From: Ruminococcus sp. UBA3855
Lineage (GTDB): Bacteria > Bacillota > Clostridia > Oscillospirales > Ruminococcaceae
NCBI GenBank assembly: GCA_002392545.1
Contig: DGHF01000116.1
Coordinates: forward strand, 1 to 7,754
Direction: 5' to 3'
DNA: 7,754 bases
Shown here: positions 1-5,909 of the stretch, piece after piece
Layout of the letters: each line of letters begins with the position of its first letter
How positions within the stretch are numbered: position 1 is the first letter of the stretch
Notes under the pieces: generated by a model
Told to the model about the DNA's origin: nothing
The model's input: the letters and a program-made list of their open reading frames with translations, nothing else
Database searches by the model: none
Position numbers and translations under genes: made by a program

Positions 1-227
1 TTCTTGACCAGATGGAATGCGGCAGTGGCGACTACTGCAACGTATCTGTAAATTTCTACGGCTTTGCGGCTTCCGGCAATAAGGGCATTGCGGCGGGACT
101 CCAGAACATCCAGCTTGTAAAGCATGGTGAACGTCTTGCAGGCAGACCTTCTGCTTCTTCCGATTTCGTGGTAATTGAAGGCGAAGAAGAAGTTGCAGAC
201 GATGAACTGCCAGATTATCTGTCTTAA
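1..227 (+). CDS. DUF2815 phage protein, 3' part (left copy)
   Basis: This is the C-terminal end of a DUF2815-type phage protein. The frame is already open at the left edge (Leu-Asp-Gln precede the Met at 12), so that Met is internal and the gene continues outside the window. About 74 residues remain, ending in an acidic tail (EGEEEVADDELPDYLS) and TAA. Compared with the second copy at 7282-7754 only two residues differ after the Met (R/K before PSAS, and V/A after SDFV), while many third codon positions differ. DUF2815 proteins are commonly found next to phage family A polymerases and are suspected single-stranded DNA-binding proteins. That role is family knowledge, not visible here, although the acidic tail is typical of such proteins. 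The same neighbour, a polymerase N-half, follows downstream. Confidence 0.8.
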   Translation, partial: LDQMECGSGDYCNVSVNFYGFAASGNKGIAAGLQNIQLVKHGERLAGRPSASSDFVVIEGEEEVADDELPDYLS

Positions 228-256
228 AAAATACACAAGCGAATATTACAGCAGTC

Positions 257-278
257 GGGAGAGAATTTTCTCTCTCCC
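257..278 (+). promoter_or_regulatory. Small leader hairpin (left copy)
   Basis: GGGAGAGA (257-264) pairs perfectly with TCTCTCCC (271-278) around a six-base loop. It lies just after the DUF2815 stop and two bases before a larger hairpin. No T-run follows, so it is not a standard intrinsic terminator. The sequence is unchanged in the right arm (7245-7266) while flanking bases differ, which suggests conservation. The function is unknown. Confidence 0.55.
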
Positions 279-280
279 CT

Positions 281-331
281 CTGCACCTCATAAGAATTTC
301 TGAACTTATCAGGGATTCTTATGAGGTGCAG
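281..331 (+). promoter_or_regulatory. Long RNA hairpin in the polymerase leader (left copy)
   Basis: Bases 281-303 pair with 309-331 to give a 23-bp stem with a five-base loop (304-308). The outer 17 bp are perfect, and the only non-Watson-Crick pairs are two T·G pairs (298·314, 299·313), which would be G·U in the transcript of the sense strand. It sits between DUF2815 and the polymerase, about 24 bases before the ribosome binding site. The homologous hairpin in the right arm keeps most pairing despite base changes, which supports an RNA-level role such as transcript processing, stability or translational control. There is no T-run, so a simple terminator is unlikely. Confidence 0.7.
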
Positions 332-370
332 AATTGTACTTATACACATTTAAAGAGGAAGGTGGTCTGA

Positions 371-1855
371 TTGGCGAAACGGGTACTAAGTATAGATTTG
401 GAGACATTCTCCGATGTGGATTTGCCGAACTGTGGCGTTTATCGCTATGTCGAGGGTGATTTTCATATTCTTTTATTTGCCTATGCTTTTGATGATGAAG
501 AAACACAATGTGTAGACCTTGCCAGCGGTGAAGAACTTCCGCAGGAGGTTGTGGATGCGCTATTTGATGACAGTATTATCAAATCGGCATGGAACGCACA
601 GTTTGAGCGTACTTGTTTGTCAAAATATTTCGGCACACAGCTTTCACCGAATTCATGGCAATGCACAATGGTCTGGGCAGCGAGTCTCTCTTTACCACTG
701 CGGTTAAAATTGGCAGCACAGGTGCTGAAAACAGGAGAACAGAAAGACGATGCAGGTGAACGGCTGATTCGTTATTTCTCTATTCCCTGCAAGCCTACAA
801 AGTCAAACGGTGGCAGGACGAGAAATCTTCCCGAACACGCACCGGTGGACTGGACTTTATTCAAATCTTACTGTATTCAGGATGTAAAGACAGAACGGGA
901 TATACGAAAACGTCTGGAGAAGTTTCCACTGCCGTCATCTGAATGGGATTACTATCACATGGACCAGCGCATCAATGACAGAGGTGTGCTGATTGACAAG
1001 GAATTGGTACAGCAGGCAATCATCTGCGATATGGCACTTTCCGAAGCTATGACGAAAAAAGCGTATGAACTGACAGGACTGGAAAATCCCAATTCTGTGT
1101 CACAGTTGAAGTCGTGGCTGGAAGATCGTGGAATAGCTGTGGATTCTCTCGGTAAAAAAGAGGTAGCCTCGCTGATTGCCGATTTGGACAAGCACAGCAT
1201 TGATGCGGAAGCACTCGATATGATGAAGCTGAGACTTCAAATGGCGAAATCTTCTGTCAAAAAGTATCAGGCGGCGGAACGCTGTATTTGTTCCGACGGC
1301 AGGGCGCACGGATTGTTTCAATTTTATGGTGCTAATCGCACAGGGCGGTGGTGTTTAACTGGCGATCATGAAGTGCTTACAGATTCAGGATGGACTCGTC
1401 TTGATAAATGGAATGGTGGAAAAATTGCTTGTTGGAATTCATTGCAGGAATGTGTTTCATTTCAGAAAGCAAATGCACTTTGTTTCAATTATAATGGTCC
1501 TCTTTATTTCTATGAAGATAAACGCATTAGTCAAATTAGTACACCTGATCATAAAATGCGTGTAAAAAAGAGATATGATGGAGAATGGACTGATGATACA
1601 GTTGGGAATATGACAAAATATCGTCCTTCCATTCCGTTTACAGGACGCAGAATGATAACACCAAGTTTAGAGCATATGGAACTTAGAGTATTGATTATGA
1701 CGCAGGCTGATGGACATTATTCACAGGATGGAATTCTTTCTTTTAGGTTTAAGAAACAAAGAAAAATTGAACGATGTAAATACCTTGTATTGACAGCGGC
1801 TGTACGCTGCTTTAATGTTCCTGTGATAACAGAAATGTCAATGTCTTTCAGATGA
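371..1855 (+). pseudogene. Family A DNA polymerase N-half with a truncated LAGLIDADG intein (left copy)
   Basis: Residues 1-327 are the 3'-5' exonuclease half of a phage family A DNA polymerase. Exo I is seen as D9-L-E11, an Exo II-like N75-A-Q-F78 and Exo III as Y167-C-I-Q-D171. The extein stops at GANRTGRW (W327). From C328 an intein begins and runs to about residue 472. After about nucleotide 1786-1792 the frame reads antisense helicase DNA until a chance TGA, so the last 20 or so residues are not meaningful. No polymerase motifs A, B or C follow, so this copy cannot encode a working polymerase as it stands. The start is TTG at 371, supported by AGGAAGGTGG just upstream and by the same start in the other copy. 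The break may be a chimera artefact. Confidence 0.85.
1352..1790 (+). other. Intein with LAGLIDADG-type endonuclease, 3' truncated
   Basis: The intein begins at Cys328 of the polymerase frame with a block A sequence (CLTGDHEVLTDSGW). Block B follows with the TxxH motif T391-P-D-H394. After a linker, LRVLIMTQADG (residues 438-448) resembles a LAGLIDADG helix with the catalytic Asp at 447, followed by a basic FRFKKQRKIER stretch seen in such endonucleases. The remainder of the endonuclease and the C-terminal splicing blocks F and G are missing, because the sequence switches to antisense helicase. Two sampled 60-base lines of this intein are about 30-38% G+C against 50% in a sampled extein line, consistent with horizontal arrival. 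It is unrelated in detail to the intein of the right copy, yet occupies the same codon boundary. Confidence 0.8.
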
Positions 1856-2082
1856 TCCCACTTTTTCACCTCAGACGGCCAAGTTTCAGAGGCGACCCTA
1901 AGAGGGGCGATAACCAGCACTTTGGATATTTTCATTTCATCAAACAGCAAATCATGAACTGCTGTCAGTGTGACTGCTGTCTTTCCTCAGCCCAAGCCCA
2001 TGTCGAGGAACAGTGCAGAAATACAGTGTGTTTTGATATATTCGATACAGTATTTCTGGTAGTCATGCGGCATAAACTTCAA
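1790..2082 (-). pseudogene. SNF2-like DNA helicase, N-terminal part, interrupted and truncated
   Basis: The frame starts at TTG 2082, overlapping the VRR-NUC stop (TTGA) and preceded by a GGAGGTGAT ribosome binding site. It begins KFMPHDYQKYCIEYI, typical of phage SNF2-family helicases. The Walker A region should read DMGLGKT but reads DMGLG-stop-GKT, with two extra codons (TGA GGA) at about codons 32-33. The frame then continues correctly through VLVIAPLRVASETWP (motif Ia region) and KKWDHLK until about 1792, where the helicase sequence ends at the junction with the plus-strand intein. Only about 97 codons remain of a protein that is normally over 400 residues. The truncation and the in-frame stop both argue that this copy is non-functional, although sequencing error cannot be excluded for the stop. 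Confidence 0.8.
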
Positions 2083-2537
2083 ATGGCATCACCTCCGTTT
2101 TTATCCTCAATTTCATAAAATCCTTCCAAATCCTCTGGGTCAATTGGTTCAAGTGTGTCCCCGAAATCGTCCATATCCATGTGTTCCATTGGAAGTAAAG
2201 CAATTTCCAAATCCGGAATTTTTGCGCCGATACCCTCCGGAAAAGCCGTGCCGGGTGTCCAGTTGAGAATGGCTTTAATGCAAGGTTTAATTTGCACAAC
2301 ATTATCAATACACAGCACCGGAAAGCCCAGTTTCATCAGCTGATACCGCCGTTTTCTTTGCAGGGGACGGAGCATTTTCCCCGGTGCTTTCAGCTCCACG
2401 AACACAGTTTTTGCCGGAGGGAAGAGAACAAGTCTGTCCGGCAGTCCGTTGGCAGTCTGACTTGTCAGCTTGTATGCCACACCGCCAGCATTGCGGACGG
2501 CTTTGACAAACTCGTTCTCGACAACATATTCCCTCAA
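2079..2537 (-). CDS. VRR-NUC domain nuclease
   Basis: This is a small phage nuclease of the VRR-NUC family (PD-(D/E)XK fold), about 152 residues. The visible motif order is ENEFVKAVRNAGG near the start, then GLPDRLVL with the metal-binding Asp, VFVELKAPG with the E-x-K pair, and LRPLQ. Such proteins in phages usually lie beside an SNF2 helicase, as here, and may cut branched or structured DNA during replication or recombination. I chose TTG at 2537 because it overlaps the preceding stop (TTGA), has GGAGG at a normal distance and leaves the family's usual short N-terminus. An in-frame ATG at 2576 would overlap the upstream gene by 43 bases. The C-terminal 50 or so residues form an unusual acidic extension (PMEHMDMDDFGDTLEPIDPE) beyond the nuclease core. 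Confidence 0.88.
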   Translation of the reverse strand: MREYVVENEFVKAVRNAGGVAYKLTSQTANGLPDRLVLFPPAKTVFVELKAPGKMLRPLQRKRRYQLMKLGFPVLCIDNVVQIKPCIKAILNWTPGTAFPEGIGAKIPDLEIALLPMEHMDMDDFGDTLEPIDPEDLEGFYEIEDKNGGDAI

Positions 2538-2803
2538 TGCCTGCCACCTCCGTACCCCCGCCATGCCTCGCACCATGTGACTTTTGAATCCGGGTCATCA
2601 TCCTCACGGTTCGCATTAGCACAGTCATTTCCACCGAAATAACAGCAGTTCTCACAGCTCTGGTCGTAGACATACAGTTCCTCATCGCTGTGGTCATAAT
2701 CCTCATAACCGCCACGGATACGGTTCTGATAATTCATTGTGGTATAAGAAGGGTAGTGCTGCTTGGTTTTATACCCTTTTCTGTCTTTCCAAGTTCTGCT
2801 CAT
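2534..2803 (-). CDS. Small Cys-rich phage protein, function unknown
   Basis: An 89-residue hydrophilic protein. The start is ATG 2803, overlapping the DUF932 stop as ATGA and preceded by GGAAGGAG. An upstream in-frame ATG at 2851 lies inside DUF932 and is unlikely. The N-terminal third is basic (SRTWKDRKGYKTKQ), the middle is rich in Tyr and acidic residues, and the C-terminal part has CENCC, then C in NDCAN, then C in VTWCEAW, spaced like a small metal-binding knuckle. I do not recognise a named family. Zinc binding is inference from the cysteines. Its place between DUF932 and VRR-NUC with overlaps at both ends suggests a co-translated accessory replication protein. Confidence 0.7.
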   Translation of the reverse strand: MSRTWKDRKGYKTKQHYPSYTTMNYQNRIRGGYEDYDHSDEELYVYDQSCENCCYFGGNDCANANREDDDPDSKVTWCEAWRGYGGGRH

Positions 2804-3855
2804 GCGTTTATCTCCTTCCATTGTTTTGCCGGCATGGTTGCTATCTGCCATCCGATACTTTCCAGTGCAGTGGCTCTGTCGTAGGATTCTACATCCTGCG
2901 AAGCCCGTGTGACAGCATTGGATAAACCGTAGAGAGACAGGTCACCGCCTTGAATTAGATAATTCAAAATATTGTCCTGCTCCGGCTGATTCAGGTCGTA
3001 TGCCTTTCCGGTCAGTTCTACTACCTCCTGCACTCTGCCGGTAATCTTCACACCTGCACTTTCTTCCAGTTTCCCGACAATCTGACGGAAACGCACCTCA
3101 TCAATCGCAGCAAGCGTAGCATCACGAAGTTTAAGAAGAAAAGCATGGTCATCCGCTTCTCTTGCCTCGTCGGAATAAATCAGGTAGTTTTCGTCATTTG
3201 CCTTGGATGCCCTGCCGACATGAGTACGGCGTTCTCCATATGACGGACATATCATGCCGTTTGTACAGGCTAAAGTATAAATAAGTGGCTGAACAGATAC
3301 AGCACCAAGTCCAACCTCCGAATTGGAAATCACCACACCAGCCTGCACAATATCGCCCACACAAGCCATTTCAAGCCGTGTGTTCAGAATTTTCAGATAC
3401 ATTCTGCTTTCTGTCACTTCACTTGAAATTACCTGTATATCGGCATTTCCCGCAAACAACGGCAGTACAGTGGATGCAATTTCCAGATTGTCAATACGAC
3501 GGTAGCGGTCTGATAATAAAGCTCTTGCAACCTGCCCTGCTCCATTGTCGTAATCCAGTGTTCTGACCATGTAGCTGTTTTCCTTGTCGGAAAACCATGC
3601 ATTGACGTTTTCAGCAAGAAGGTCGGGCTTCTGCTTCTGCATCATGTCATAATACTTTGCCGGAATGCCGAGTGCAGATGCTACCTGCCTGTGAAAAAGC
3701 TGTGTCGTTCCGAAAGTGTGGTCTTTTCCGATATGGAAAGTACCGCCGTCATCATCGAGGCGAAATGCCTCTGCCGCACCGATGTAGTCCTGCTTGGCTT
3801 TGTTCTGACGCTGAAGTTCTGTCAGCACTTCCGGTAATGCTCTGCCTTGTTTCAT
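2800..3855 (-). CDS. DUF932 phage/plasmid-like protein
   Basis: A complete 351-residue protein of the DUF932 (phage/plasmid-related) family. Recognisable features are an N-terminal FHIGKDHTFGTTQLFHRQVASALGIP-type region around residues 40-65 (given here only to identify the stretch), ALLSDRYRRIDN near 113-124, and a later segment with CTNGMICP and conserved basic and acidic residues. These proteins are common in phage replication regions and plasmids, and their biochemical role is not established. The start is firm: ATG 3855 is preceded by AAGGAGG about eight bases upstream. A 39-base gap separates it from the polymerase C-half, the only non-overlapping joint downstream of the polymerase. The stop overlaps the next gene as ATGA. 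No signal peptide or membrane segment is visible, so it is presumably cytoplasmic. Confidence 0.87.
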   Translation of the reverse strand: MKQGRALPEVLTELQRQNKAKQDYIGAAEAFRLDDDGGTFHIGKDHTFGTTQLFHRQVASALGIPAKYYDMMQKQKPDLLAENVNAWFSDKENSYMVRTLDYDNGAGQVARALLSDRYRRIDNLEIASTVLPLFAGNADIQVISSEVTESRMYLKILNTRLEMACVGDIVQAGVVISNSEVGLGAVSVQPLIYTLACTNGMICPSYGERRTHVGRASKANDENYLIYSDEAREADDHAFLLKLRDATLAAIDEVRFRQIVGKLEESAGVKITGRVQEVVELTGKAYDLNQPEQDNILNYLIQGGDLSLYGLSNAVTRASQDVESYDRATALESIGWQIATMPAKQWKEINA

Positions 3856-3894
3856 AAAAAGTTCCTCCTTATTGTTTTTATCAATTTTATAAAT

Positions 3895-4941
3895 TTATGA
3901 TTTAAAATAATAATCTCCACGATATCCGTCAGATGCCAGTGGCAAGCCTTCTGCCCACTCCGGATTCTGGTTCATGATACTGCAAACATCCTCAACAGTG
4001 TATTTTTCTTTCGGCACTTCGAGAATGACTTCATCATGCACATGACCGACAATATCCAGTCCGGCAGTTTCAATGCGCTTCATAGCTTCCGCAAGCAAAT
4101 CCCGTGCTGTTGACTGGGTAATATTCTCAGTCAGCTTGCCTGAGTAGGTTTCCTGCCGTACCCATTTGTTATTAGCACCCAAGCCCTCAAACGTCAGTGC
4201 CATGCGACCGAAACGGTTAGGCTGTAACTGCGGCTTGACGTATGCCAGTCTGCGACCGGACGGCAGGACAATCCACAGCACATTTGCTGAGAACTGAAAG
4301 CCGATTCTTCCAACGGTGCGGTCAGAATGGTCTTTGACCGTGTCGATTGCCGCCTTTTCCACGGCATACCAGAATTTCACAATATTGGGATTTGCTGTGC
4401 GCCATGAGTCGATGATGTCAGGCAATTCTCCCTCTTTCAGGCCCATATCCAGTGCGCCCATTGCTATCAAAGCACCTGCACCGCCGCCATAACCACAGGC
4501 CAATTCTGCTACTTTACCTTTTTGCCTTAAATCTCCGTTAATGCCATGTTTTACAACCGGAACATGGAACATAGCAGATGCCGATGCACAGTAAATATCT
4601 TCACCATTTTGGAAAGCATCAAGTCTCCACTGTTCTCCTGAAAGCCATGCCAAAACTCTCGCTTCTATTGCTGAGAAGTCCGCAACGATAAATTCACACC
4701 CTTCTTTTGGAATGAGCATCGTTCGGATGAGCTGTGAAAGAATATCAGGGACATTTCCGTAGATGCTCTCTATCATATCAAAACAGCCCATTTTCACAAG
4801 TTCCCGTGCTTCATCGAGTGTTGCTATATGGTTCTGAGGCAAATTTTGCAACTGAATATTTCGTCCGGAATTGGATACGCACCGCCCGTTTGCAATAAAT
4901 CGATTCTTTGGACCCGCATTTATAATGTCATAGGTTCTCAT
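3895..4941 (-). CDS. Intein C-fragment fused to the polymerase half of a family A DNA polymerase
   Basis: A 348-residue protein. Residues 1-24 are an intein C-fragment: block F (YDIINAGPKNRF) and a terminal RCVSN, with N24 as the cyclising residue and S25 as the extein nucleophile. Residues 25-348 are the polymerase domain. SGRNIQLQNLPQN completes the template/primer-binding motif, motif A is VADFSAIEAR (D88), motif B is R139-K143-Y151, and motif C is H302-D303-E304. The residue matching E. coli Pol I Phe762 is Leu147. With the exonuclease half the spliced protein would be about 651 residues, normal for phage PolA. The ATG at 4941 overlaps the endonuclease stop (ATGA), with AGGGAG upstream. 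No extein precedes the intein here, so activity probably requires trans-splicing. Confidence 0.9.
   Translation of the reverse strand: MRTYDIINAGPKNRFIANGRCVSNSGRNIQLQNLPQNHIATLDEARELVKMGCFDMIESIYGNVPDILSQLIRTMLIPKEGCEFIVADFSAIEARVLAWLSGEQWRLDAFQNGEDIYCASASAMFHVPVVKHGINGDLRQKGKVAELACGYGGGAGALIAMGALDMGLKEGELPDIIDSWRTANPNIVKFWYAVEKAAIDTVKDHSDRTVGRIGFQFSANVLWIVLPSGRRLAYVKPQLQPNRFGRMALTFEGLGANNKWVRQETYSGKLTENITQSTARDLLAEAMKRIETAGLDIVGHVHDEVILEVPKEKYTVEDVCSIMNQNPEWAEGLPLASDGYRGDYYFKS
4870..4941 (-). other. Split intein C-fragment (24 residues)
   Basis: This region encodes the C-terminal intein blocks only: Met-Arg-Thr, then YDIINAGPKNRF (block F) and NGRCVSN (block G), ending in the essential Asn with Ser as +1 residue. 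At 24 residues it is shorter than the 35-40 or more usual for natural split-intein C-parts. The penultimate residue is Ser, where His is usual. Both are seen directly; their effect on splicing is unknown. Confidence 0.85.
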
Positions 4942-5909
4942 GAAATATCTTCTCCCTGCTTCGACTGGATTTTTTTCATTTCTCTGTTCCGTCGCTGTGT
5001 TTCTATGCGACTTGCAATGTAGGCATTATAACGCTCTGGATCTTTTCTTAGTTCCGTCCACCAATTTTTTAAGCCTTTGCTTGCTGCAGGGCCCTGAACT
5101 GTTCTGTCAATACTTGACCTTGCTTTTTTTGTTGCCTCTCGTTTCTCATCTTTGGTTAGATTATTCATATGTCTTTTCTGTGCTTCTCCGATTTTCTTAC
5201 CAATCGCTTTTTTCTCTTCAACCGTTCTTTTGCTCCACACCTGAGTAACATAATCACTCTTGACCTCATTAAGCTTAAACTTATGCATCAGTCGTTCTTT
5301 CAACGGTCGATTGTCGCATTCCACATAACAAGGAGGCGGATAGCCATTTTTCTTATTTGCAATACGGATAGCACGGTAAGAAATTCTGTAAGCTTCTTTT
5401 GGATTATCCTTACGCCATTGTTCAGCAGCATCTGTTAATTTATCATAATCAGACCAGTCATCATCAAGTTTCCTTTTGGATAACGTTTCAAGATATTTCG
5501 TTCTTTCAGCTGCATCAGCGTTGATTTTTTTCCAAAAGATACCCGCAGCATCTGTTCCGTCATATCTTCCGCCTCTGGTAAGATTGGCGGATTGTTCCGA
5601 AGATGTCAATGCAATGTTTTCTTCCTCCAGCCGCATTGCTGTATTTCTGTCGTTTACACAGCATATTGGTTCTATCGTTAATCCCTCACCATTGCACTTA
5701 CGGATTGCATCGTACAGCGGATGTCCGATACATTGCCCTGTCAGTGCCTTATATCTGTGCTGACGCAAACGGTCTTTAAGTTTCTGTGATGTATAGCCAA
5801 TATAGATATTTCCAGCCGGTGTTGATATTTTATAAACTGTATAGGTCTTATGTGTACTTTTATCTTCCTGTACATCTGCTGTCAGAGCTTCTCTATATTC
5901 CCTCTCCAT
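4938..5909 (-). CDS. GIY-YIG family endonuclease, probably homing
   Basis: A 323-residue protein with an N-terminal GIY-YIG nuclease domain (about residues 22-105). VYKI (25-28) stands for the GIY element, YIGYT (36-40) is the YIG element, the helix with R47/R49 and H51 follows, and E96/E97 in LEEENIAL is the likely metal ligand. The remaining 200 residues are basic and Lys/Arg-rich, with repeated KK(A/I)GKKIGEAQKRH-like helices, suited to DNA binding as in phage homing enzymes. The gene lies exactly between the two intein halves. Its ATG overlaps the intein N-fragment by 28 bases and its stop overlaps the intein C-fragment start by 4. That location suggests it spreads the interrupted polymerase allele by cutting the uninterrupted gene. 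Sampled lines are about 33-38% G+C, lower than its neighbours. Confidence 0.87.
   Translation of the reverse strand: MEREYREALTADVQEDKSTHKTYTVYKISTPAGNIYIGYTSQKLKDRLRQHRYKALTGQCIGHPLYDAIRKCNGEGLTIEPICCVNDRNTAMRLEEENIALTSSEQSANLTRGGRYDGTDAAGIFWKKINADAAERTKYLETLSKRKLDDDWSDYDKLTDAAEQWRKDNPKEAYRISYRAIRIANKKNGYPPPCYVECDNRPLKERLMHKFKLNEVKSDYVTQVWSKRTVEEKKAIGKKIGEAQKRHMNNLTKDEKREATKKARSSIDRTVQGPAASKGLKNWWTELRKDPERYNAYIASRIETQRRNREMKKIQSKQGEDIS

Larger units (their letters stand above)
1..1354. repeat. Left arm of a large imperfect inverted repeat
   Basis: This stretch matches the reverse complement of 6161-7508: the DUF2815 end, the hairpin leader and the polymerase N-half up to and including the intein's first Cys codon. 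The arms are not identical. They have many synonymous changes, about 15 amino-acid changes in 327 polymerase residues, and small indels in the leader. Similarity stops abruptly after TGG-TGT, where the two inteins differ. The copies are therefore alleles from related phages, not one molecule folded back on itself. Confidence 0.9.

Noticed and set aside
281..331. Intrinsic terminator after DUF2815
   Set aside because: The stem is strong but no T-run follows it in either copy; AATTGTACTTATAC follows instead.
331..352. Sigma-70-type promoter (TTGTAC with a TATAC-like element) before the polymerase
   Set aside because: The spacing between the boxes is far from 17 bases in both arms and the match is weak.
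371..1855. Left polymerase N-half as a second functional paralogue
   Set aside because: It has no polymerase motifs and no intein C-part, and ends in foreign antisense sequence, so it cannot be functional as given.
1717..1950. Minus-strand ORF of 77 residues as a separate gene
   Set aside because: Its first 54 residues are the continuation of the helicase after the in-frame stop, and the rest is the intein read backwards across the junction.
1987..1989. TGA read as an amino acid (recoded stop) in the helicase
   Set aside because: The VRR-NUC, small Cys-rich, intein N-fragment and GIY-YIG genes here all end in TGA at sensible places, so general recoding is unlikely, and the two extra codons would still disturb Walker A.
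2292..2642. Plus-strand ORF opposite VRR-NUC
   Set aside because: It is antisense to a gene with clear catalytic motifs and shows no recognisable domain.
4940..5763. Plus-strand ORFs opposite the endonuclease and intein
   Set aside because: They are shadows of the minus-strand genes; they lack ribosome binding sites and have low-complexity hydrophobic or Ser/Cys-rich translations.
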